The notes below the pieces were generated by a model, which saw only the letters and a list, made by a program, of their open reading frames with translations, did no database searches and was not told the DNA's origin. The position numbers and the translations under genes were made by a program. A stretch of DNA of 64,000 nt from Cordia subcordata (taxonomy: Eukaryota; Streptophyta; Magnoliopsida; Boraginales; Cordiaceae), in NCBI GenBank assembly GCA_028554755.1, contig JAPTOF010000001.1, positions 198,501-262,500 of the forward strand. The letters are read 5' to 3'. Positions 34,253 through 46,447 of the stretch are shown piece by piece; position 1 is the stretch's first letter; each line of letters opens with the position of its first letter.

Positions 34253-36811
34253 ATGGCATCGAGATGCGGCAGAACTATCAACAGAGCTTCCTTTTCCTCT
34301 CTTAGATCCGCCGTTAAATCCATGGCGGCCCCGTCACTTAATAGATCTGCCACGGCGTCGTTTTCCAAGTCCCCTCTCCCTTCTGCTCCCACATCATCTC
34401 CCCTTCGCCGTTTCTCACTCTCCAGGTATATGCATATGCATGTAATCTAGATATATAGATATATTACGATTCTGATTTATATTTTTTTTATGCAAATTGT
34501 TTTATTTTTATTTTTTATTTTTTGGGGACTAAGTAGGGTGCCGCTGGAGTTGGGAGGCGTGCAGACGATGATGCCGCTGCACAGCGCAGTGGCGACTGCG
34601 AGGATGACGTCATGCCTGAGCTCAACATCGAGGAGTTGCAGGGCGCTTTCACAGGGTACACTCTGCTGTACTTCTCCAAGCCTCTAGTATGTTTTTCATT
34701 TTTAATTTTTCTTTATTTATCATGTGAGTAATTGATGGAATATTATGCGTCTGCTTTTGATCTTGTCGAATTAATAACATGATTTCATAATTTCTCTTGC
34801 TTTTACAATAATTGTGTGTTAAAATTATGATTGTGATTGCTTATCACATGCATGCGTTGCTGGATTTTGCCAGTTAGGAAGTGATAATTCAAATGAAGCA
34901 CTAAGGAGTTTGAACTTCTCTGGTTTCGATAATAAAATGGTGCAATGGTTTAAGGATTCCAGATATTCAACTTCGGGAGAAAGCTAAGTAGTGAATTGAG
35001 TCTATTTGAATTCAATAGGTGATACGAGTTGGTTTCATAAACGAAATGGGCAAACGGTTGTCTCCAAATTTGGTTTCAGGAAATGCTCCTAGAAGGGTTT
35101 GATAAGTCGGGAATTGAGTCAATGTGAATTCGTTATATGTTTTATATTGGTGTGAGAGTAGATGAATTTCTCCAGAGGATAGTGCTTAATGTTTTGAGGT
35201 TTATTAACCTATGTGTTTATGCATACAGATTAGAGTACTTATGGCAATTTTGGTAGTTCTCCTATTCCAAAAGGATATAAACCACTTCTCCATGCTTGCA
35301 CTGCTCATGGGATTGTAGTGCTTAATTAGATCAACAGAAGGCTGTGTATTTCTCTAGGGTGTTATTGTACTTGTTGGTCTCAGCATGATAAGTACATATT
35401 TTCTGGAATTCTAAGTCAGAGTCCATATGGGTGAATCTCTTTTTGTCCAAGTGATCTCTCAAGATATTACGAACCCTTTGCCGAAAATGATTATATTTGT
35501 AGAGAAGCTGAAACAAAAAACACACTTTTACAAATAAGCAGACCATATATTCAAATTACTCATTGCACTCTCCTTTCTTAGGTATTGTTTTTCTCGAATC
35601 TCTTCAACAACCTCCCTAGTGAACGAATTGGGCATATGTTTTGGGGTGCAAGGCATTGAGCAGCTATCTGACCGGAATAGTATTTGATTCCTGCAGGGAC
35701 ATGAGTTTCCTAAAGCTTGAAAGAAACATACAAGAAACTTACAAGGTCTTCCAATAATGACTCAGTGCATTACCCTGAGTATCAAACTATCAGTTGATGG
35801 TTGATAGCATTAAGAAAACTAGAATTTTTTTGGATAGATATGATTGTTCCAAATATTTCCCCTTCTGAAGGGATGTAAGACATTTAAATTTGAACTTGAG
35901 GAAAACATTGAATTTCTACAGGCTTCTTCTCTACTAAAGCATCTTCAATTATCTTCTGTTTTTATGCTAATGTAACATATGTAGTAGAGACCGCAATTCT
36001 GCATGTTAAGTCATATTCATCCTTATTTTTAGATCCTCAATCTCATAATGTTGTAGATAGTGGTTTCCTTGATCATAATCTTCTGGTAGTTCTCATTCCA
36101 TGGATTAACATCTTGTTGGTCCCTAAGTGTAGGTGCATTCCTCTGCCGTGAATCCTAATTAAGAAATCTGGAAACTTTTGAGGGTTTTTCTCTCTATCCT
36201 ACACACTGGTAATGTAATGCAGCTTGTAGTTATTTGGAGAGGTGCAGCCTGTGATAGTTGAGAGTGTTGCATCAGGGATCTCTGATGCACATTGTAATTT
36301 CAAAGGTTGCCCAAGTAAATTGCAAATAAAGACTGCCTGGTACTTGTGAAGAGCAATGAAACCATTGAAAAACTTGTAACCAGAGTTGTTCACAATACCT
36401 CCTTGTTTGTAACTGATCTGTGCACTGGCTTGATAAGAATACTATGGTAACAGTAACTCTCCTTTTCCCAGATGATATTGATGGGACGTGAAACAATTTT
36501 TGCTGTTTCTGGAGCTGGGCCTTGTCATTTGCGCCAATGTGATTTGTAGTCACAAGGATACTTGTACTGCTGTGACATTTCACGAGCTGCGTCACTGACT
36601 GAATACTTGTTCAACAACTGTTTCTACATCCTCCCACTTGAAAGAAAAGTAGATGAATGAGGATGTTGGACAACTTTGTTATTCTTTAGCAACAATGATT
36701 GTATGCAGTCTATTTGCTGACCTTGTCTTGGATCAGTGTTTATTTTGTTTTCTGATTTTAACTTTTTTGTTGTTTGTTGAACTAGAGCTGGGTCTATCAG
36801 TTCCGAGGTGA
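34253..36811 (+). CDS. NFD6/NOXY2-like small mitochondrial protein
   Basis: A short Ser/Arg-rich protein with a mitochondrial-type presequence (MASRCGRTINRASFSSLRS) and the conserved core PLELGGVQTMMPLHSAVATA, RMTSCLSS, SRSCRALSQ, as in NUCLEAR FUSION DEFECTIVE 6 and NONRESPONDING TO OXYLIPINS 2. Exon 1 is 34253-34425; exon 2 starts at 34537. Read straight through, exon 2 ends at a TAG at 34685-34687 (107 aa, ending GTLCCTSPSL). If instead the donor at 34656 is used, exon 3 at 36786 continues in frame to ELGLSVPR and TGA at 36809-36811. Both tails look family-like, so alternative splicing is likely. The molecular role is not established; relatives are linked to mitochondria and gametophyte or oxylipin phenotypes. 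Confidence 0.8.
34688..36785 (+). other. Long alternative intron or 3' UTR of the NFD6-like gene
   Basis: A 2.1-kb stretch without a sustained coding frame, T-rich, bounded by the donor at 34656 and the acceptor ctag before 36786. It is intron in one isoform. In the other, part of it would be 3' UTR. Short frames at 35331-35546, 36199-36393 and 36272-36595 show no recognisable family. Confidence 0.5.
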
Positions 36812-37435
36812 CATTGTTAGCAGATGGTCAAAAGGATGAAGCTGTCTTCATGCGTGGGAACAGAAACCTCCCTTGTCCATTTGTTCCCACAGAATTCTAT
36901 CAAGTCATAAACAATGCATGAGCTTTACCAAGCAGTAGTGGATATCACTTGTCTGCAGCAGATGATTTTGGACTCGAGAGATGTTTTAACGAGCTTCAGA
37001 TCATTCTTGCCTATAAGTTTTTGGCTTATATCCGTACAGATTATTCAACTCAAAACTTTGCCCAATTTTTTGTCCATAGCATATATTGAATAATGATGTT
37101 AATAGTCTATGCATGATTCAAGCAGGGAGATTCGATAATATATTTGGCCAAGTAAGCCTCAATTACAATTACTGGCACCCAGTAAACAGAGGATACTCCC
37201 TCTGCTACACGAAGCAAAGAAAACAAAGCATTTATGTAGGGATTTGGCTGAAATGGAGCACAAACAGTAAATGCTTACTCCCGAACATGGTTATTGTAAT
37301 CGGTGCATTTCACTTTTGTAACAAGTAGATCATAAGACACAACGCAAACTCTCACGCTTAACCTTGGTGGTTCGGGGTGTTCAGAAGAGACATTCTCCCA
37401 TTAGTACAGCACAATTCATCATCATTGTCTCTGTA
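36812..37435. other. Convergent intergenic region
   Basis: This holds the expected 3' UTRs of the NFD6-like gene (plus) and the PPR gene (minus). The 80-codon frame at 37086-37328 shows no family resemblance. Nothing else seen. Confidence 0.45.
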
Positions 37436-39028
37436 TCACACCGAGGATGATGAAGTTAGGAACATTTTTTCCACTTCGATCCAACTACGACCAGCTTCTT
37501 TCCTCACTCTCCTCTTCCTCATGAGCTTTCTGATCTCTCCAACATCTCTCCATTTTCCATGACTAGCATAGATGTTTGACATCATCACATATACAAACTC
37601 ATTGTCGCCCTCCAATTCTAAAACTTTTGCAGCTGCTGTTTCTGCCACTTCCATATTCCCACAAGTGACACAAGCACCAAGCAGTGCCCTCCAAACTGAT
37701 CCGCAAGCCTCGAATCCCAACTCGTTTATCATCTCCTCTGCCTCGTACACATCCCCTTGTCGTCCCATGAGCCTGATCATCGAACAACAGTGTTCAGCAG
37801 TGGGATTAATCCCATGATCCTTTATCATCGACTCAAAGTACTCATTCGCGACATTCAAAGGTATCCTATTATGCCAACAGGCTGATAAAACATTGAGAAA
37901 AGTGATCTCATCTGGCTGTAAATCTTTCATCCCAGTCAACCGCTCATATAGCTTAATCACCTTAACAGAATCACCACTACGAGCATATCCAGATATTAAC
38001 GCGTTCCATGTTACTAAATTCTTCTTTGGCAGCAGACGAAATGTTGTTTCTGCTTCTTCCATTCGCCCGCACTTGGAATACATGTCAACGAGAGCACTCC
38101 CAACAACAACTGAAGTATCTAAACCACACTTGACTGCCCAACAATGGATCAAAATCCCCCATGTAATGGAAGAAATACTAGCAACGCCACTTAATATGGT
38201 CGAAAGCGTGAACTGATCCATCTGAACACCTTCCAAATGCATCTTGCTGAAAAATTCCAGAGCTTCTCCTGCCCTGCCTCTGTTTACGTATCCTGTTATG
38301 ATCGAATTCCAAGAAGATGAATTCGGATGTGGCATGCTGCATAGAGTATTAATAGCATCCTCTATCTTACCAAACTGAGCTACACCATTAATAAGCTCAT
38401 TGTAAGAAATTGTATCAGGGTTAGGCATATGCTCGAAGAACATAAATGCTTGTTCAAGCCTTTGATTTCTAGCAGTGGCTGCAATAATTGTATTCCAAGA
38501 AATAACATCCACATCAACCATCCCATGAAATTCCCTTGTGGAATCTTCAACAGCACCGCATTTTCCATACATATCGATCAAGCAATTGGCAACAACAACA
38601 CTACACTCCGCACCAATTTTAACTACTTTGGCATGTACCGATTTTCCAAACTGTAAAAGACCTAGTTGACCACAAGCAGATAAAGCAGCAGTAAATGAAT
38701 ATGAATCTGCACAAAGATGAGATCTTTCAAGCTGAAGAAACAAGTTTAAGGCTTTGCTGAACTGCCCAGAATGAACATACCCAGAAATTAGAGTATTCCA
38801 TGAAACTACAGTTGGTTCAGGAATTTCACCGAACAATGTTTTGGCCTCAGTTAAGAGCTCACATTTTGCATAAAAATTAATCAAAGCTGTGGATACAAAG
38901 GTATCGGAAAGAAAGCCAGATTTTAAAATGTGGGAATGAAGCTTTTGGGTATGAGAAAAACAGCCCAGCTTAGTGTATTTTCGGATTAGGTTGACCAGGG
39001 TATGACAGGTTGACTTGGAATATGGCAT
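37436..39028 (-). CDS. E-class pentatricopeptide repeat protein (530 aa)
   Basis: An intronless PLS-type PPR protein, expected in mitochondria or plastids, where such proteins bind organelle RNA one base per repeat, often for C-to-U editing. Repeats run through residues about 8-430 and show typical LINFYAKCELLTEAKTLFGE and VVSWNTLISGYVHSGQFSKA periods. The C-terminus (about 434-522; VWRALLGACVTCGNMEVAET, YVMMSNIYASHGKWRDV, KEAGRSWIEV) is an E domain. There is no DYW deaminase, so editing would need a deaminase partner. The start is the first ATG of the frame; the N-terminus is short and lacks an obvious transit peptide, so a start further upstream is possible. It resembles Arabidopsis At5g47460 (recalled), next to a WAT1 gene there as here. 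Confidence 0.92.
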   Translation of the reverse strand: MPYSKSTCHTLVNLIRKYTKLGCFSHTQKLHSHILKSGFLSDTFVSTALINFYAKCELLTEAKTLFGEIPEPTVVSWNTLISGYVHSGQFSKALNLFLQLERSHLCADSYSFTAALSACGQLGLLQFGKSVHAKVVKIGAECSVVVANCLIDMYGKCGAVEDSTREFHGMVDVDVISWNTIIAATARNQRLEQAFMFFEHMPNPDTISYNELINGVAQFGKIEDAINTLCSMPHPNSSSWNSIITGYVNRGRAGEALEFFSKMHLEGVQMDQFTLSTILSGVASISSITWGILIHCWAVKCGLDTSVVVGSALVDMYSKCGRMEEAETTFRLLPKKNLVTWNALISGYARSGDSVKVIKLYERLTGMKDLQPDEITFLNVLSACWHNRIPLNVANEYFESMIKDHGINPTAEHCCSMIRLMGRQGDVYEAEEMINELGFEACGSVWRALLGACVTCGNMEVAETAAAKVLELEGDNEFVYVMMSNIYASHGKWRDVGEIRKLMRKRRVRKEAGRSWIEVEKMFLTSSSSV

Positions 39029-40048
39029 GTTATAGTCGGAGCTGGCATGGGTTAGCTTGATAGGGAAATGGTCTGGTAAAGTAAAGTGATGATTGTATGA
39101 TGGGAGGCTGATGTGGTATGGAGAACAGATTGTCTGGTACTCTTTAGTCTATAATCATAGAGAAGATCACCTGAAAACATCTTATGTGGTCTAGCCAAAT
39201 ATGATGTTAATGTAAATGCTATTATGTTGTTAATGTATTACGGTCCTCTCAACAACTTTGACTCTTCAACCAAAATAATAATAATAACAACAACAGAAAA
39301 GGGAGGAAAAAAAGAGAGAGACCCTTGGGATAAAGGACACTGGTGGACTAAAATACATGATCATGTAATTAAAACCGCTTTATCTAGTGAAAATTTGTTA
39401 TTTAGAGGGCGAAAGACGAAGAATAAGTCCCAAATTTTTTCCTAAATCACAAGATAAATAACATAATTAAGCCTCCAAATTTTTGATTAATTTGTAATGA
39501 TGAAATGTAATACTTATGTCCAAATCGCTTTCATCAATTTTAATTATGACCAAAGAGATATTTACTCACAGACAAACGGAGGAGAAGTGAGGGGAGAGTA
39601 AAAAATGCTCGACCGTATTACTTGCTTTTCAACCTATTTCTTGCTAGTCATAATTTCCTTCTTGCTTTTTCGAGGCCTTTGAAGATGCTGTCTGATGATG
39701 CAATAAGATGAAGAAAAAGAAAACTTTTGTCAAATCTCAGTTAGGAAGGATATTAGTACAGCAAAATTGATAAATCAAGAAAAACATAAACAAATTGGAC
39801 CGCAGGCCGAACTACTTAAATTGTGATCTCTTTAATTTCTCGTTTTGGTTTAGTTGACACCCTCTCAACGCACACAAATAAACAAACTTGTGAAAGAAAG
39901 TCACTTTCTGCGGCCACCACAACGAAGGCAGACCGGTGGGTGCATTATCCATGTTGTGCGCGTGAATGTTAGTTGAATATGTAGCTGAAGATTTTTATGG
40001 AGATGCATAAACGTGAGGGACATTACAAGGGACAGCAAAATCAAATCA

Positions 40049-40079
<31 letters not shown>

Positions 40080-40216
40080 CGTGCGTGCGTGTACAATCAT
40101 TCACCATTTGATCACCAAGAATTTCCAGGCATGCAAAAGTAGGTAGCGAAGAAGAAGCACAAAGGTTAAGAATAGCTAAGAAGCCTTCCATCTCTCAAGA
40201 ATTTCTCTTGTAGGAA
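39029..40216. other. Divergent intergenic region
   Basis: The shared upstream region of the PPR gene (minus) and the WAT1-like gene (plus). It contains short ata/aac repeats near 39276 and a compound (TA)n(TG)n(CGTG)n microsatellite at about 40048-40091, about 130 bp before the WAT1-like start. No gene seen. Confidence 0.5.
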
Positions 40217-42970
40217 ATGGACGTAACTATAAAGAGAGAAATGCTTGAAGAATTTGTAATAATAACGGGCTTAATTGGGGTGCAATTTATGTACGCTGTG
40301 AATTCAGTGGTGTTGAGCTATCTTATGTTATTAGGCTTCAAATCTTCGTCACTCATCATCTTGTCCAACTTTGCCACATTCCTCGCACTCTCTCCACTTT
40401 CTATTTTTCTCGAAAGGTAGGTATTTGCTTTTTTTTTGACACATTTTTCTGAGATTTGAGTTAATCCTCATTGTGGAAAGATCCAAAAACTCGTAATTTT
40501 GCTCTCATATTCTTGATGCAGGAGTCAATGGCCGAACAGCTTTGGTTTGAAACTGTGGATTCAACTGTTTTTGATTTCTTTTGGAGGGTACGTCTCGATT
40601 TCTTAATTTGTCAATTTGTCATAAGACAAGAAAGAAAATTGCATTATTTGGTTCACTAATTTCTCTGCATTATCTATCCGGTGCTCATTGAAAGGAAAAT
40701 AGACGGCATAAGTCTAGGTTTATATACATTTAATTTGAATAAGTTTTATGCTATGGATTTTAATTGTCAGAAGTCTTGAATGGTAAAAAAAAATCCAATT
40801 TACATGTCTGAAATTGCAGATATGCATGCCAGTTTTGTTGGTTCTGCGTACCATAATGCAGGATAATTGCTTCCCGTCCTGGAGGCTACTACTTTTGAGT
40901 GGAGTCTTTTACAAATGAACTTCGTCCAAAGAATTTAATTTGGTCCATATGTCAGAATGCTTGATTCTAGAGATTGTTTCTCGTAATCAAGATTGTCTTA
41001 ACCAGATGTACTGATGAATTAAATGTTTTTTAATACTCCATCAAGTGAAAACAGAGGGCATGAGTCTTTTCATCGTCTCCCCCCTTTTGCTCTAATTTTT
41101 TTTTTTCGAATTTTCATGAACTGCTGAAATAGTTATTGGATTAATACAAAGAGGTTGAACATAAATGTGACTTAAGTACGAGGTTTGCCACTTGTGTTTG
41201 CCAGGGTTACATTATTCCAATCTTTGTTCCTGAAGGGAATAAACCTTACTTCACCAGCAATGGCAACAGCTATGCCAAATCTTGCACCGGGACTCATCTT
41301 TATCATTGCTTGGGCTGTCAGGTATTAATTTCTTATTTACTTGTTTCTTCAGAAGGAACCCCAATAAAAACACTATAATTTCACGTATGAGGAAAGATGT
41401 GTAGCTTGTGTTAGCTGACAGAATCAGCAGCATCGTCTTATTGGTAAGATCTTAGGAGAGAGGTGCCTTCTTCAACAATGCCTTCACCATTATAATATAA
41501 ACTAATTTGGATGGAAGTCATAAAGAAATTAATTGAAGAAAATGACAAATGTTAAAATCTGCAGCTCAATCTTAATTTGTTTGGCTGTCTGCAGCTCGAT
41601 ATTGCCTTGTCTTACTAATTAATGTGTAGTTTTCAAATTTTCTCAGATTAGAGAAAGTGGAGCTAAGCTGCATCTACAGCAAAGCGAAGATCTTGGGCAC
41701 ATTTATGTGTGTAATTGGGGCTTTAATAATGAGCCTTATGCAAACTACGGTAGACACTAATCAGTCACAACGATCATCAGTACCAGCTCCAAGTACTTCT
41801 CTACCAGATGATCATCATGACAATATATTCTTCCATCAACAGAAGATGGTTGGCTGCATCTACCTCATGGCAGCTGTGCTTGTCTTATCCAGCACTATTG
41901 TCCTGCAGGTACATCATCAATTTTTAATTTTTTTTTTTGTTTTAAATAAAAAAGAAACATATTGTAGGTTTGAAGAAATAATTTCCATGAATTAACACGC
42001 TGCAGGCAGTTGCGCTGAGTGATTTTCCAGCACCAATGTCCTTATGTGCAATAACATCTTTTATAGGTGTACTCATCACTACTGTTATCCAGTTTCTACG
42101 TGGTGAAAGATGGGACAGTGGATGGCCCTTGTATGGCGTACGAGAGCTGATTGCCTATACGCTATTGGTAACAACGTAACTGTAAATATTCTGCATTTTC
42201 TTTTTCAAACAAATTTAACTGTTTATAATCAGCTGCCTTGATTATGAATATAGTCTGAACCAAAGTGATATCTCTACGTATATGCATATATGTGTATGGC
42301 GGGCGGGCAGGCAGGTATAATAGGAGGAGGGTGTACAAGTTTCAATACATGGGCAATGAAGAAGAGAGGACCGGTCCTGGTTGCCATGTTTAGTCCCACT
42401 GGAACTGTCATTTCAGTCATCCTTTCTGTTATCACCTTAGGTGACACCATTTCCCTAGGAAGGTAATTAAGATTGAATTGAGAGTCTTGTATTTAATTTA
42501 ATGAGGTAATTAATTAACAGACAAGACGACTAAACTAAGGGCCTGTTTGGATTGGTTTTTTTCAGAAAAAAATTACTTTTTTTTCCTGAACAAATTACAC
42601 TAAATTTGCAATAACTATTTGATTTGATTTCCAAAAAAGTTGAAATACTGAAAAAAGCTCAAATACAACTTTTTTCAGAAGCCAGAATTTTCAGCTTCTA
42701 AAAAAAAGCTGTTTTTCAAAAGCTGTAAAAAAAAACGCTTTTAAAAAAAGCCAATTCAAACGAGCCCTAAGTCCTGCGTTAACGGACGACTAAACCAAGT
42801 CATGCATTAATGGCTTCATCTGTTGTTGCAGCCTTGCAGGTATGTTTCTGATGTTCACCGGTCTGTATTTTGTGCTGTGGGCAAAAGGGAAGGAAGCTTT
42901 CTCCTTAAGAGATCGTGGCAACGTCTACAATAGTGAGTACTACGATGTGGAGAAGCCTCTCTTATTTTAA
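40217..42970 (+). CDS. WAT1-related / EamA (MtN21) transporter, 365 aa
   Basis: A drug/metabolite-exporter family membrane protein of the plant MtN21/UMAMIT group, expected to have ten transmembrane helices and move amino acids, auxin or related solutes; the substrate is unknown. Seven frame-consistent exons: 40217-40416, 40522-40587, 41205-41321, 41647-41908, 42006-42167, 42311-42462, 42832-42970. The first EamA half covers exons 1-4 (INLTSPAMATAMPNLAPGLI, then IYSKAKILGTFMCVIGALIM), the second exons 5-7 (GCTSFNTWAMKKRGPVLVAM, FSPTGTVISVILSVITLGD). The C-terminus ends YDVEKPLLF. The exon 6 acceptor must be the first of two tandem cag sites, because the second gives an immediate stop. Resembles Arabidopsis At5g47470 and At4g16620 (recalled). 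Confidence 0.92.
42537..42777. mobile_element. hAT-like MITE in WAT1 intron 6
   Basis: About 240 bp with inverted ends aagggcctgtttggattgg (left) and, from the right, tagggctcgtttgaattgg. Internal copies of aaaagctgttttt-like sequence add self-complementarity. It is related in its ends to the element at 19015-19222. No transposase is encoded. Confidence 0.7.
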
Positions 42971-45900
42971 TTTTTTCCGTTTAATTTGTTCTTGAACTAG
43001 TTATTAGTATATGCATGTACAGAAAGGGAATTAGGAGAAAGTGGACTCAGTTACTAGCTAAAATTTAGCAACTTTCCTAGCTACACAGTGATCTTTATGC
43101 TCCATCAATACAGAAAATTAAGCAGCTTCATGAATATAACTGAGTATTCAACGCCTGCACAGGCTTCAACTCTAATTTCTTTTTTGCAGTGGTTTGATGG
43201 AACATGCATGCTTGTTTACAGTAAATTGTGACTTAGCTAGGGCGGTCATAAAATTGACTTATGTCCAAGGCATACACATTCAGAAATTCACTCCGCAAGC
43301 TGGTTTTCTATACGTGAGTAACTTGTAGTTCCTTTGTCGAATTGAAACAAGATTTTTAATCTCCTTTTTTTTTTTTTTTTTTCGTTATTAGTAATCTAAG
43401 GTAATTCGTTGTATATATTTTGAGTACTCACTTAAAGAAAAAGGTGTTCAATTTTTTTTAAATGCTTAACTTCGTAGCAAGCGGATATGCAATCATCAAA
43501 ATGGTTGTTCCATATAATTAATCATTTCATAAAAGCTCGAGCATCACTGCACGCGCCGAACAAAAGCAAATTGCGATTACTAATCTCCATGCTCAAGGCT
43601 ATAGCTAAATAGGCCATGTAGATGTAGGTCTCAACGACGAACATCTATTTACACATATTTACACACACATATCTAAGACATATATGTTCCATATTCTAGT
43701 AACTACATATGCGCATATATAGTTGCACTTTCTACAGTATGAGAACAATAATGAAATAAGGAAGAAATGTTACAAATATTTATGGTTACTTTTTCTACAA
43801 ACACTTTAGTTAATTATAGTTAATTGGAAGAGAATATGATGATCATTAATGAGGTTAGAAGCGCTCTCATCATCGAGATTATGCAAATTAAATTTCTGAT
43901 CTGCTAAAACGCGCTACAAGCCACTAAATTTATATAAAGTTTCAAGCCACTCATTTAATTATTCTTCCTTTTTAAATGGCCCGAGTAGTTATTTATTTCG
44001 TTTTTCGACTTGGTTAGTCTAAATCGTCCAATAAGCTAATTATAGTGTGAGCACATGTAAAGCATTCAAGTAAAACAATATTTGACCAAAAAATATCTAA
44101 ATCATCCCAAGAACATATAAACAAATTGTTCATTAAATTTATGATTTTCTAATATATTTAATCGTCAAGACAGTAGCATGAAAATGGCTGCGGGAAGTTA
44201 TGGGCTATAGCGTGTGTTTATGCAAAAACTTTGGTGACTTTACAAGGTGTGATGGATGATAATTTTGTCTAGATAAAAATTAAAAACTTGTTAAAGTAGA
44301 ACAAAAAAGAAAAATAGTGTAGTAGGTATTTTGCAACTGCTCTGTAATAATGTGGTAAATGATGATTTTACCAAATTAAAGATAGAGATATATTAAAACT
44401 AATTTAAAAATTTGATGGAGCGCGTAAAGCTAAACAAAAAATTAATTCGTTGGACAATTTGAAACATAAAAAAATATAATGAGTGGTTCGAACTGTCACA
44501 AGTTTAGTGGCCTCCAAATTCTAATTCACTCTTTTGGGTTTAAGATGTATCATTTTACCAACCAAATCGAAGTAGATGCATTATTTTCGAACGGCCCCTA
44601 AAGGAGTTTGCTTGAACCCGAAAAGGTCCGCTCATATATGATTTATTAATAAAATCGATTCGTAAATCCTACCAATGATTTTTTTTTAATATATGAGAAT
44701 AATTCTAGTAAATAACTTTGTAAAGTGACTTACAATAAAGTATAATAAATTTTGAAATTGATAATAAGAAAAAGGATAATGAAGAAATGCGAATAGAAAC
44801 GAAATTGCGAAGAGTTGACAATTTACCAAATGTGGGACTTATTTGCTACCAAATCACATTCTGCCGAATGCATTTCTTTCTTAACTTGATCTTAATTAGC
44901 AGAAATTTTTTAATCCTATGTAATAATCAATTAATCCAAAAGAAGTGAAATTTGATTTGTTTATCGTGCATGTTTCTGCTAATTTATTTGTTCCTCTATA
45001 TCTATGTATATCTCCCTATCCACAATATTGCCCTTTTTGTGGATTTAATTGTTTGAGTTCCATATTTCTCAATTTAAGGATGACAATGGTACATTACTCC
45101 ATCTTACTTTGTAAGAGTGCTACAGGGATAAAGGCAGAATTTTTTGCCCCTACCCCAATACAAGGACGAATAGAGGTAGGGGTTTATCAACTAGCCTTGC
45201 CCTACTCCAGTATATATATTATTTTCTTTATCTAATTATATAATTTTATAGTTCTATTATAATTATTATATTAATAAGAAGTTGTTGATTTAGTGGTTAA
45301 AATTTCTTATGCGACTTTGAAGACTGAAATCGAATCTACTTAGCAACCCTTTACTATTTATTTGTTTTTAGGATTTATTTATATATTATTAATAGGTAGG
45401 GATTTTAACAAATAGTGGTCTAATTTTAGCCCTTATCAAAAGAAAACTAATTCTTGAACTCCTTTTACACTCTTGTCAAGTCGAGGTGCTATAGGAAAAA
45501 AAGAAAAGAAGCAAAATCCGACCCAATTTGTCGCAGTTGATTAGTTAACATGTGGGCTAACTATATTATGAAGCATCAAAAAAAAAAAAATCATTGGCTT
45601 ATCAAATTATCTATTGAGTGTGAAAAAGATGCAATAAAAGATCAATACCCCATAGCTCATTGCCTTACCCAGTTGACCGATACCCCATAGGGGGCAGGCA
45701 AGGATTTTCACATCCAATCGGGGCAAAGATGGTGCCACGAGTTTATTCCAGTACCAGACATAGGATAGAGGTAGGGTAGAGATTTCATTTTATTTTTATG
45801 GGCTTAATCGCCATTTCGAAAAATTAAGAAAATATTTTGTGCAAGAGAATTTATTAGGAAAAGGAAAAAAAATAATTAAACCGAAAAGAAAGAATATTGG

Positions 45901-46447
45901 GAATATTTGGATAGCATGGCTTGTGGAAATAGGTAGTGACATGATATGAGCCAGGCAAAGAGTAGTAAATGAGGGTAAGTGTATACATTGGGGAAAGAGT
46001 TGACCACCACAAGTCGTAGAAAGAGTCTCTGGGCCACTTAAAAAACATAACCTTCCACTTGTCACACACTAATCACTCTTACTCCCCCAACCCCTTACTC
46101 TCTCTAAACTAAATCACTCTTTCTCTTCTCATCCACAATCAACTAACTTCGACTAAAAACTAGGGCATTCCTCCCCGTCTCTGACATAACTCTTATCAAA
46201 AAAGGCTTTAAGCTTACATCTCCATCACCACATAATTAACAACACACCTCTCACTAGTGTTTTACCCCGCTTAAATATAGCACTAACTAGCTACCCCCCA
46301 TTTCTTGCATATAATAATATATGATTAATTAGAGAGCGCACACACACATTACTACACGCAACGAACTCTCGTCTGATCAGCCCAGCCAAAAAAAAAAACG
46401 AACTCACTCTTTCAGTTGAAAATCTATCTAATTAATTAGGGTTGAGA
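42971..46447. other. Intergenic region between the WAT1-like and first C2H2 genes
   Basis: No gene seen. It contains the WAT1 3' flank, a 592-bp TIR element at 43920-44511, noncoding blocks with ccctacccc and aggtaggg repeats near 45140-45190 and 45650-45780, and the promoter and long leader of the C2H2 gene (from about 46070). A TATA-like taaatatagc lies near 46273-46282. Confidence 0.5.
43920..44511. mobile_element. TIR element (MITE-like) with gccactaaa ends
   Basis: The left end gccactaaatttatataa and the reverse complement of the right end gccactaaacttgtgaca match, and further inward both arms share aa-tcgtccaa-(a/c)ga-ctaatt, giving about 125 bp of imperfect inverted repeat around an AT-rich noncoding core. 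Long TIRs without coding suggest a Mutator-type nonautonomous element, but class is not proven and no target duplication was identified. Confidence 0.6.
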
